A stretch of DNA of 54,531 nt, taken from Spirochaetales bacterium. GTDB lineage: Bacteria > Spirochaetota > Spirochaetia > DAHUYW01. The first letter of the stretch is position 1; each line of letters begins with the position of its first letter. The stretch covers positions 1 through 54,531 of the forward strand of contig DAHVAK010000080.1 in NCBI GenBank assembly GCA_027314665.1, written 5' to 3'. Both the position numbers and the translations under genes were made by a program. Under the pieces are notes generated by a model, which was not told the DNA's origin, ran no database searches, and saw only the letters and a list, made by a program, of their open reading frames with translations. Below are positions 41,269-48,199 of this stretch, piece after piece.

Positions 41269-42324
41269 TTAGTCCTCAACGTCACCGATCGCCTCTTTGA
41301 TCATGTTGGCCCGGGTGTAGTCGATCAGCTTGGTGTCGGCTCCGGTCTCTTGGCTGTCGATCAGCTGCTGCATGTGCGATTTCTGCGTGAGAAACAGCAG
41401 GGCGGTGATCCGTTCCAGCGGCAGCTTGATCCAGCCGAGAGCCGCACCCAGGCGCAGTGCAGAGAGGTGCTCAATGGCCTCACGTGCTGAGATCGACCGG
41501 CAGTACCGGAGGATCCCGAAGGCTCGATAGACCCGATCCTCGATATCCACCCGTTGCTTGCTTACCATCTCTTCACGGGCCTTTCTCTCATAATTTACTA
41601 TCTGAGCCCCAACACTTTCAAGTTTCTCCAAGATCTCCGCTTCCGTGGAGCCAAGACCGAACTGATTCGAGACTTGGTACATGCTCCCCAGGGAGTGCTC
41701 ATCGTCGCCGAAAAACCCCTTCACCGAGAGGCCGAGCTGCACGACCGCCTTGAAGGTCTTCTCGATAAGCGAGGTCGTGACGAGAGCCGGGATGTGGAGC
41801 ATGATCGAGGCCCGCATCCCGGTGCCGCTATTCGCAATCTCGGTAGTCAGATAGCCCGCATCCAGGGTGGCTGCGAACTCCACCTCCCGCTCGAGCTCGG
41901 TATCGAGGGAGTTGACCTCGTCGTAGGTCGGCTTCAGGGAGAGCCCGCCCGCGAGGGCAGCGATCCGAAGGTGATCGATCTCGTTGATCATGCCGGCCAC
42001 CTTCTGATCCTGCCGCAGTATGAAGGCCTTGTGGGTTTGCAGGGAAAAGTCCTGGGAAATGAGATTGCGCTCGAGCAGGAGCCGTCGCTCGGTCGGAGCA
42101 AGCGAGCCGAGCACCCCTCCCTCGTAGCGTCCGTCCACCTTCAAGACCGCCTCGAGGAGCTTGCCCTGAACCTGCTCCTCCTCCTCGCTCTGCATGGTCC
42201 CCGGAAACAGGTGTCCCGCGAGATTTCGCGAGAGGCGAACCCTGCTCGCGATCACCACGTCGTTGTCCGGCCCAGCCTCCTGGAACCAACCGGAGGTCTC
42301 CCTCACCCCGGTGAACTTAATCAT
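41269..42324 (-). CDS. mcsB: McsB-like protein-arginine kinase homologue with altered catalytic motifs
   Basis: A 351-residue phosphagen-kinase-fold protein that aligns end to end with McsB, which tags proteins with phosphoarginine for ClpCP. Family segments include VVIASRVRLSRNLAG, NSGTGMRASIMLHIPALV, LGSMYQVSNQFGLG and IEDRVYRAFGILRYCRSIS. Two catalytic motifs differ. NEEDH reads NEIDH (residues 114-118), losing the second glutamate. The CPTN-type loop reads TEIANSGTG, placing Glu162 where the conserved cysteine should be. The C-terminal RDxxR-type phosphoarginine site is only partly kept (IDYTRAN). It overlaps mcsA by eight bases and is 12 bases from clpC. It may be a weak kinase or an inactive adaptor. 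Confidence 0.9.
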   Translation of the reverse strand: MIKFTGVRETSGWFQEAGPDNDVVIASRVRLSRNLAGHLFPGTMQSEEEEQVQGKLLEAVLKVDGRYEGGVLGSLAPTERRLLLERNLISQDFSLQTHKAFILRQDQKVAGMINEIDHLRIAALAGGLSLKPTYDEVNSLDTELEREVEFAATLDAGYLTTEIANSGTGMRASIMLHIPALVTTSLIEKTFKAVVQLGLSVKGFFGDDEHSLGSMYQVSNQFGLGSTEAEILEKLESVGAQIVNYERKAREEMVSKQRVDIEDRVYRAFGILRYCRSISAREAIEHLSALRLGAALGWIKLPLERITALLFLTQKSHMQQLIDSQETGADTKLIDYTRANMIKEAIGDVED

Positions 42325-42829
42325 GCTGGTCTCCTGCGGTCTGCTCTATCGTCCTTAGTTTATCACGGATTACCGCCGCTTCCTCATAATCTTCGTGGAC
42401 GACAGCCTCCTTGAGGCGATCCTTCAGCAGCTCCCGATCCACGAGGAGCGACTTGTAGGCGACGAGCCGCGCCGGGTACTTCCCGCGGTGGCGGGTCGTT
42501 CCCACCGTGTTCTCGAGAAAAAGATCAACCTCCCGCTTGAAGGAGGTGTAGCATTCGCCGCAGCCCAGCCGGCCATCCTTGCGGAACTCCGAAAGCTTCA
42601 TGCCGCAGCGAGGGCAGGTTTCGTTTGATCGCTCCTCTTTGCCTTCGCCCTTCGGATCGATGAGACCAGTCAGGAGCTGCGACAGGGAGAGCTCTATCTT
42701 GTCGTCGCTGCTCGATATCCCTCTCTTCTTGGCACAGCTCTCGCACAGATGCAGCTCGACCACCTCGTTGCCCATGATCTGCTGGACGTGAATGACTGCC
42801 TCGTTCTCATCGCAAATGCCGCATTTCAT
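42317..42829 (-). CDS. mcsA: McsA-like activator protein (zinc-finger and UVR motif)
   Basis: A 170-residue protein with four CxxC pairs: KCGICDE at the N-terminus, LCESCAKKRG, CPRCGMKLSEF and CGECYTSF. This is the zinc-finger arrangement of McsA, the activator of the arginine kinase McsB. The C-terminal UVR segment is LKEAVVHEDYEEAAVIRDKLRTIE, which binds Clp/McsB partners. The ATG at 42829 is chosen so that the first CxxC lies at residues 3-6. Upstream is an AT-rich patch with TATACT (minus, 42861-42866) but no convincing -35, CIRCE or CtsR-like repeat. Confidence 0.92.
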   Translation of the reverse strand: MKCGICDENEAVIHVQQIMGNEVVELHLCESCAKKRGISSSDDKIELSLSQLLTGLIDPKGEGKEERSNETCPRCGMKLSEFRKDGRLGCGECYTSFKREVDLFLENTVGTTRHRGKYPARLVAYKSLLVDRELLKDRLKEAVVHEDYEEAAVIRDKLRTIEQTAGDQHD

Positions 42830-42938
42830 GAACCCTGCAGGCCCCTCCCAGCACAATAGTAGTATAAATTCGCCGAATCGACCACACTCTTTCATCTATC
42901 TCTTCGGGCGGCAGAGGACGCAAAATGACCGCAAATCC

Positions 42939-44243
42939 TCAGTACTTCCGCATGACCTCGATCGGGCGAATCGCCCCTGCCCGCCGCGCGGGGAACCAGG
43001 CGGCAACCGTCGCGAGAAGAATCGAAAGGAAGGCAATGGCGCCCAGCTCCTGCCAATCGAGCCGGATCGGAATCCGGTCGAGGTAGTAGCTCGTGCTCAA
43101 GAGGGTGATGTGGACCGGGCTCTCGCGCACGAAGGGTGAGAGCAAGAGATTCCATAGGGCTACGGCGGCATTGATAAGCCACTGCAGTCCCGCAATGACC
43201 GGATTGATGTTGACGGCGGCGAGGAGCCCGAGCCCCATCCCTCCCACGGTCCCGAGCACTCCGATGGCAAAGCCCGTCACGACAAAGGCTCTCGTTATGC
43301 CTGCCGGACTGGCACCAGTGCTCTTGAGGATGGCGATCTCGTGGCTCCGCTCGATGACGAGCATCACCAGGGCGGAAGAGATGTTCACCGAAGCGACCAG
43401 CACGATGAGGACCATGATGAAAAGCAGAAGATTCTTGGTCGTTTCGAAGGTCTTGTACATCGGCTTCTCCATCTGATACCAGGTGAAGAGGTACCATGAG
43501 CCCGGAAGGCGCTGCTTGATCAGGCGGATGATCGGCTGGAGGTTTCCGTAGGGGTCCTTCACCGTGACCCCGATGAAGTGCGAGCCGGGATCGGTGAACA
43601 ACAGGCGTCCCTGGGCGTTCGGGATGAACATCGCGAGGGAATCCAGCTCGTTGTAGCCGGTCGTGAAGATCCCCCGCACGACGAGCCTGTTCGGCCGCAG
43701 GATGAAGCTGCCGCCGGGGAGGTTTTTCGCCGTGAGAAGGCGGATCGGCTCTCCGACGCTCACGTGAAGCGCCTTCGCGACGTCGACGCTCAGGAGCGCC
43801 GAGTCGGCCTCCGACAGATCGAAGCGTCCCGCGGTCATCGTGAGATAGCGGCGAAAGCCCGAATCGGTCGCATAGAGGTCGCTCGGAAGCGCCCGCACGG
43901 CAACCCCGGTGCGTCCGGAGCGCGAATACGCAAGCCCGAGCCCGGAGTAGGCGGGAAAGGCCTCGGTGACTCCGGGGACCGAGCGAATCGCAGCGAGCAC
44001 CGAGTCGAACTCCGGCTCGTTCACGGTGGTGAGGCTCTTCAGCTGCAGGTGGAAGGTGCCGACCTCGACATAGCGAGCGGTGATCCCCTCGATCATCCCG
44101 TTCGCCACCTCGAGCACGACCACAAGCGGGATGAGGCTCATGGCCACGCCCGCGATGGCCCCCCGCAGCTGTCCGATTCGCCGCCCGTTCTCTCCGCTCC
44201 AGAAGTTGCGCAGCCCGAGGAAGAGGGTCGCCCGAAGCCTCAC
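42939..44243 (-). CDS. Lipoprotein-releasing-type ABC permease (LolC/LolE family), second copy
   Basis: A 434-residue inner-membrane permease with the MacB/FtsX four-helix layout. TM1 follows a basic N-terminus (AIAGVAMSLIPLVVVLEVANGM). A large periplasmic domain covers about 60-265. Three C-terminal helices follow (LLLFIMVLIVLVASVNISSALVML; GFAIGVLGTVGGMGLGLL; LGAIAFLSILLATVAAWFPARRAG). The signature ERSHEIAILKSTGAS is the cytoplasmic coupling loop. With the LolD-like ATPase and the LolC-like permease upstream it would form an asymmetric LolCDE-type complex for releasing lipoproteins from the inner membrane. Start overlaps the ATPase stop. Confidence 0.88.
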   Translation of the reverse strand: MRLRATLFLGLRNFWSGENGRRIGQLRGAIAGVAMSLIPLVVVLEVANGMIEGITARYVEVGTFHLQLKSLTTVNEPEFDSVLAAIRSVPGVTEAFPAYSGLGLAYSRSGRTGVAVRALPSDLYATDSGFRRYLTMTAGRFDLSEADSALLSVDVAKALHVSVGEPIRLLTAKNLPGGSFILRPNRLVVRGIFTTGYNELDSLAMFIPNAQGRLLFTDPGSHFIGVTVKDPYGNLQPIIRLIKQRLPGSWYLFTWYQMEKPMYKTFETTKNLLLFIMVLIVLVASVNISSALVMLVIERSHEIAILKSTGASPAGITRAFVVTGFAIGVLGTVGGMGLGLLAAVNINPVIAGLQWLINAAVALWNLLLSPFVRESPVHITLLSTSYYLDRIPIRLDWQELGAIAFLSILLATVAAWFPARRAGAIRPIEVMRKY

Positions 44244-44965
44244 CGCGGCTCCCTCCCGACCACGCGCACGAGCTCTCCCTTATCGAGGTGCAGCCGGTTT
44301 CCGGCGCGGGCGGCAAAGCCCTGATCGTGGGTAACGAGGAGGAGGGATTTTCGGTGGAGGCGCACGAGCTCGAGGAGGAGCTCCTCCACGTTGCGCGAGT
44401 TCCGCTCGTCGAGGTTGCCGGTCGGCTCGTCGGCGAGGATCAGGGCGGGGTCGTTCACGAGCGAGCGCGCCACCGCGACCCGCTGCCGCTCCCCTCCGGA
44501 AAGCTGCAGGGGATAGTGGCTCGAGCGGTCGCTGAGGTTCACCTGGCCGAGGAGCTCGGCAGCCCGCTCGAGGGCGCGGGCGCGGGGCATTCCCGCCATG
44601 TAGGCAGGGAGCATCACGTTCTCCAGGGCCGTGAAGTCCTTCAGCAGGTAGTGGAACTGCAGGATGAGCCCCACGCTCCGCGCCCGGTACTGAGTCAGCT
44701 CCTCTTCCGAGAGGCGGTGCACCGCGTAGCCGGCGCTGAGAATCGTCCCGCGCGTCGGCACGTCCAGCCCCGCGATGAGGTTGAGGAGCTTGCTCTTGCC
44801 CGAGCCGCTCTCGCCGGTGATCGCGAGAATCTCCCCCGGCTCGAGCCGAAGCGACACGTTCGTGAGGACCGGGAGATCCTCATCCCCCGTCACATAGGTC
44901 TTTCCGACTCCTTCCACGAGGAGAAGCGGCTCGTTCCCGCTTCGCGATCCCTGGTGACTATTCAT
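44240..44965 (-). CDS. lolD: LolD-type ABC ATPase
   Basis: A 241-residue ABC ATPase of the LolD/MacB group. Signature is [16 protein letters not shown], Walker B is [14 protein letters not shown]-loop [13 protein letters not shown], and the LolD-like [23 protein letters not shown]-loop region is typical. Walker A reads [11 protein letters not shown]: after GKS the usual Thr/Ser is replaced by Lys, a change worth noting because that side chain lies at the nucleotide phosphates. The ATG at 44965 overlaps the upstream permease by eight bases. Confidence 0.9.
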   Translation of the reverse strand: MNSHQGSRSGNEPLLLVEGVGKTYVTGDEDLPVLTNVSLRLEPGEILAITGESGSGKSKLLNLIAGLDVPTRGTILSAGYAVHRLSEEELTQYRARSVGLILQFHYLLKDFTALENVMLPAYMAGMPRARALERAAELLGQVNLSDRSSHYPLQLSGGERQRVAVARSLVNDPALILADEPTGNLDERNSRNVEELLLELVRLHRKSLLLVTHDQGFAARAGNRLHLDKGELVRVVGREPR

Positions 44966-46259
44966 AGCGCAGAACCTCCGCCGGCTTGATCTCCGACACC
45001 CGCCGCGAGGCGAGGTAGGCTGCCGCCACCGAAGAAAAGACGGCGAAGAGAAAGATGAGAAGGGCTTCGTGAAAGAGAACCCGACTTGGCACTCTGTCCA
45101 GGTAGAAGTAGGCCGGCGAGAAGAGGGCAAAGGAGCCGCCGGCCGGCGTGAAGGGGGAAAGGATCCACGAAAGGAGGCCGGCGACCGCATTCACGATCGA
45201 TTCGACAAGGGTAAAGATCGCATTGATGTGATCGGAAACCAGGAGCCCGAGGACGAGACCGATCACCCCGCCGAGCGCTCCGATGTACAGGCCATCCAGG
45301 ACGAACACGGCCCGCATCGCCTGCGGCGAGGCCCCTACCGACCGAAGGATACCGATCTCCTCCTGCCGCTCGTAGACTGCACGCTTCAAGAAGTGCTGGA
45401 TGTTCACCGCCACGACGAGGAAGATCAGACACAGGAGGAAGGTCATCATGAGCTTTTCCATCCGCAGGGCGTCGAAAAAGGCGCTGTTGTAGGTGCGCCA
45501 GGAGACGATGGAAAGGGAGCGCGCGGGAAATGCGGCCTGAATGCGCTCGGCGGCGGCGCGATCCTGGAAGCGATCGACGAGCTTGACCCCGTATACCAGC
45601 CGATCGGCCGGGCTTCCGAGGGCGCGCACCGCGTCGAGGTTCACGAAGCAGAGGGACTGATCGAAATCGTAGTAGCCCGATTTGAAGATCCCGGAGACCG
45701 TGAAGGAGAGGCTTGCGGGCGAGAGGAGGTTGAACGAGGGTCCGCCGAGCGAGACCACCGAGACCGGATCTCCGAGCCCCACCCCGAGGGCGGCCGCGAG
45801 CTGCTCTCCGATCACGATCGACCGATCGCCGGCGAGGTCGAAGCCTCCCGCGACGAGATGTAGATAGCGGACGAGCTCGGGATCGAGCCGGGCTGCGTCG
45901 GAAGGGACCCCTCGGACCACCGCAGGTTGGAACTCGGTGTAGCCCCCGCTGATCATCGTCTGCACGTCCGCGAAGGGAACCACCGCCGACACCCCCGGTA
46001 TTTTTCGCATCCGCTCCAGCTCCGTCGGGCCAAGGGGAGCTCCGTCGGTTGTGATGCGAAGGTGATAGGAGCTGATCGCGAGAATGTCGTTGATGAAGCC
46101 GAGCTGAAAGCCGTTCATCACCCCGAGCACCGAAATGAGGGTGATGACCCCGATGGCGATCCCAGCGACCGAAAGGATTGAAGGCGCAAGCCCGCGGTTC
46201 CTGCGCTTCGAGCGGAAGTATCGGCGAGCGATGAAGAGGATCCACCCGAACCGCATCAT
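44958..46259 (-). CDS. lolC: Lipoprotein-releasing-type ABC permease (LolC/LolE family), first copy
   Basis: A 433-residue permease of the LolC/E family. N-terminal RYFRSKRRNRGLAPSILSVAGIAIGVITLISVLGVMNGFQLGFI is the classic LolC/E TM1 region. A periplasmic domain follows, then VVAVNIQHFLKRAVYERQEEIGILRSVGAS (the coupling loop) and two final helices, ending [13 protein letters not shown]. Tandem ATGs at 46259 and 46256; the first overlaps the TGA that would close the upstream repeat-protein reading frame if its internal TAG were read through. It forms the expected complex with the LolD-like ATPase and the second permease. Confidence 0.92.
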   Translation of the reverse strand: MMRFGWILFIARRYFRSKRRNRGLAPSILSVAGIAIGVITLISVLGVMNGFQLGFINDILAISSYHLRITTDGAPLGPTELERMRKIPGVSAVVPFADVQTMISGGYTEFQPAVVRGVPSDAARLDPELVRYLHLVAGGFDLAGDRSIVIGEQLAAALGVGLGDPVSVVSLGGPSFNLLSPASLSFTVSGIFKSGYYDFDQSLCFVNLDAVRALGSPADRLVYGVKLVDRFQDRAAAERIQAAFPARSLSIVSWRTYNSAFFDALRMEKLMMTFLLCLIFLVVAVNIQHFLKRAVYERQEEIGILRSVGASPQAMRAVFVLDGLYIGALGGVIGLVLGLLVSDHINAIFTLVESIVNAVAGLLSWILSPFTPAGGSFALFSPAYFYLDRVPSRVLFHEALLIFLFAVFSSVAAAYLASRRVSEIKPAEVLRYE

Positions 46260-46417
46260 CCGCTCACGACCTCTTCTCGGACCTTGTTGCCGTCCTTGTA
46301 GTAGACGCGCAGAAAGGGCTTGCCGTCCGCGTAGAGCTCCTCGTAGGAGGTGTTCTCGCCGGTGTAGACGGTTACCTTTTTCAGCTTGAGGTTTCTCGTC
46401 AACTCGACCCGCGCAAG
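46256..46417 (-). pseudogene. Orphaned C-terminal coding tail after the internal TAG
   Basis: Downstream of the TAG at 46418-46420 the same frame stays open for another 53 codons: LARVELTRNLKLKKVTVYTGE, then SYEELYADGKPFLRVYYKDGN, ending VVSG with a TGA at 46256-46258. That TGA overlaps lolC's ATG exactly as other junctions in this operon do. The segment continues the repeat pattern of the upstream protein, so it is almost certainly its original C-terminus. Confidence 0.65.
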
Positions 46418-47308
46418 CTATCCGTCGCGGTCATAGGTGTAGCGGCTCTCCTCCCGCACTCCGGGGGTCAGCACGATCTTCTCCGCGAGGCGGTCGCCTG
46501 CATAGCGGAACTCCGTCCGCGAAACGGTCTTGTCGTCGGAGACGACCTGCTCCGAGAGCACGCGGCCCTTTGCGTCGTAAGAGCGGCGGGTTACCGTGCC
46601 GGTGGCGAAGACCGTCTCGACCGAGCGCTGTCCGTTTCCGTCGGGGGCGAAGTCGGTTTGGGAGAGAATCTCGCTTCCCTTCCAGTCCTCGATCGCCTCA
46701 AGAGCCGATCCCCGATAGCGAAGCAGCTCCCCGTCGTGGTCGCTCCCGTGCCATTCCGACAGGAGCCGCCCCTCAGCGTAGGTGTAGGCCGATTCGACCG
46801 TTCTGCCGTCGGGATAGGACCGCACTGCGCGGCGCAGCCGCCCGTCGGGACCTCGGGAGATCGTGGTGCGATAGAGCAGGCTTCCTTCGGAATCCTGTAC
46901 CTCGATCGAGGCAAGATAGCCGCGCTCGTAGCGGTAGATCCGCTTTGTCTCGAGCTTCCCGTCGCGGTAGTCCTCCTCCACATCGGGATGGCCGTCACGG
47001 TAGATCGTCGTCGCGGCGATGACCCCTGCGTCGTAGCGCGTCTCCTTCGCGAGCTGGCCGTGCTCGAACTCCTCGACCCACCTCGTGGTTTCCTTCCCGG
47101 AATGAGTGAGGGTGCGTATCTCCGCGGTCCCCTCGCGATGCACCCGCAGGAGCCACTCGGTGGAGTCCGCCTGTTCGGGAGAGATGGCTCCCATCTCGAT
47201 GCCGAGGATATCGGAGCGGAAGAGCTCATCGGCGCGGGCCGCGGCAGGCGGCAGCAGGACGGAAAGCAGAGCAGCGGTCGCGGCGAGAAGGAGACGGTGC
47301 CGGGTCAT
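46418..47308 (-). CDS. Exported MORN/YD-like repeat protein, truncated by an in-frame TAG
   Basis: A 296-residue protein with a signal peptide (RLLLAATAALLSVLLPPAAARA). It is composed of short beta-hairpin repeats with YxDG/YxxG turns: IYRDGHPDVEEDYRDGKLETKRIYRYERG, SYPDGRTVESAYTYAEGRLLSEW, SYDAKGRVLSEQVVSDDK, RYAGDRLAEKIV. These resemble MORN/YwqK- or RHS-like hairpin repeats in envelope proteins. The frame stops at TAG (46418-46420) right after YTYDRDG, in the middle of a repeat, and resumes for 53 codons. Its ATG follows the ftsY stop directly. The truncated form may still fold; alternatively the stop is a recent mutation or an assembly error. Confidence 0.75.
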   Translation of the reverse strand: MTRHRLLLAATAALLSVLLPPAAARADELFRSDILGIEMGAISPEQADSTEWLLRVHREGTAEIRTLTHSGKETTRWVEEFEHGQLAKETRYDAGVIAATTIYRDGHPDVEEDYRDGKLETKRIYRYERGYLASIEVQDSEGSLLYRTTISRGPDGRLRRAVRSYPDGRTVESAYTYAEGRLLSEWHGSDHDGELLRYRGSALEAIEDWKGSEILSQTDFAPDGNGQRSVETVFATGTVTRRSYDAKGRVLSEQVVSDDKTVSRTEFRYAGDRLAEKIVLTPGVREESRYTYDRDG

Positions 47309-48184
47309 CTAGCCTTCAAGAAGCGAATCGAGGTAGCGGTCGACGTCGAACACCTCGAGATCGGTGAGCTTCTCCCCCCTGCCAAGAAAGGAAAAGGGGA
47401 TGCCGAGGCCCTTCGAGATCTGAAGGGCGATCCCGCCCTTCGCGGTCGAGTCGTATTTGGTGAGGATTGCGCTGTCGATTCCGACCGCCTCGTGGAAGAC
47501 CTCCGCCTGTCTGAGCCCGTTCTGCCCCGTCGTTGCATCCACCACGAGGATCCTACGATAGCTTCCGTCACCGATTCGGGCGCGCGCGACCCGGTCGATC
47601 TTCTGGAGCTCCTTCACCAAGTTTTCTTTGTTGTGCATTCTTCCCGCGGTATCCGCGAGAACGAGCCGCGCGCCTCGCGCCTGCGCGCTCTCAAGCGAGT
47701 CGTAGATGACCGCTCCGGGATCCGAGCCCGGGCGCTGACTGACCACGCGGGCCCCGAGGCGCTGCCCGTGGATCTTCAGCTGATCGATGGCGCCGGCCCG
47801 AAAGGTGTCCCCGGCGCTCAAGACGGCCTCCTCCACCCCCGCGGTCCTGCGGTAGTAATCGGCGAGCTTCGCGATGGTCGTGGTCTTGCCGACCCCGTTG
47901 ACCCCGAGCACGAGGAGGAGATTGAGCCGCCCCGGCTCCAGGGCAAGGGGCTCCGCCTTCACCCACGGGCGCAGCAGTCCTTTCAGCGCTGCGGTCAGCT
48001 GCTCGCGTGACTCGATGCGACTGCGCTTCATCATCTCGCGCAGCGCGCCCACGCTCGCCGTCGCAAGGCCCGCCCCGATGTCCCCCTCGATCAGAATCTC
48101 CTCGAGCTCTTCGAAAAGGGACTCGCCGCGCCCGCCCCCCGTGAAAAGCTGCCGTATGCGCGACCCTAAGGCTATTCCAGCCAC
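47309..48184 (-). CDS. ftsY: Signal recognition particle receptor FtsY
   Basis: A 291-residue SRP-GTPase, the short type lacking the acidic A domain. The N-domain helices come first (LFEELEEILIEGDIGAGLA). The G-domain has G1 GVNGVGKTTTIAKLA, G2 DTFRAGAIDQL, G3 ADTAGRMHNKENLVKEL, and G4 LTKYDSTAKGG, where most FtsY proteins have TKLDGTAKGG, so two positions differ. The C-terminus FLGRGEKLTDLEVFD is canonical. It docks ribosome-SRP complexes at the membrane. It lies between the PEGA protein gene (15-base gap) and the repeat protein gene. Confidence 0.95.
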   Translation of the reverse strand: MAGIALGSRIRQLFTGGGRGESLFEELEEILIEGDIGAGLATASVGALREMMKRSRIESREQLTAALKGLLRPWVKAEPLALEPGRLNLLLVLGVNGVGKTTTIAKLADYYRRTAGVEEAVLSAGDTFRAGAIDQLKIHGQRLGARVVSQRPGSDPGAVIYDSLESAQARGARLVLADTAGRMHNKENLVKELQKIDRVARARIGDGSYRRILVVDATTGQNGLRQAEVFHEAVGIDSAILTKYDSTAKGGIALQISKGLGIPFSFLGRGEKLTDLEVFDVDRYLDSLLEG

Positions 48185-48199
48185 AGATACTCCTTCCGA

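Noticed and set aside
38836-41490. Long plus-strand reading frame opposite clpC/mcsB
   Set aside because: An antisense shadow of codon bias in GC-rich genes. No ribosome binding site or protein motif, and the opposite strand is unmistakably ClpC.
42830-42940. CIRCE or CtsR operator upstream of mcsA
   Set aside because: No TTAGCACTC-type inverted repeat and no GGTCAAA tandem heptads. Only an AT-rich patch with a -10-like TATACT.
46418-46420. Selenocysteine or pyrrolysine recoding at the internal TAG
   Set aside because: Selenocysteine uses TGA. Pyrrolysine would need dedicated genes not seen here. A nonsense mutation or sequence error is simpler.
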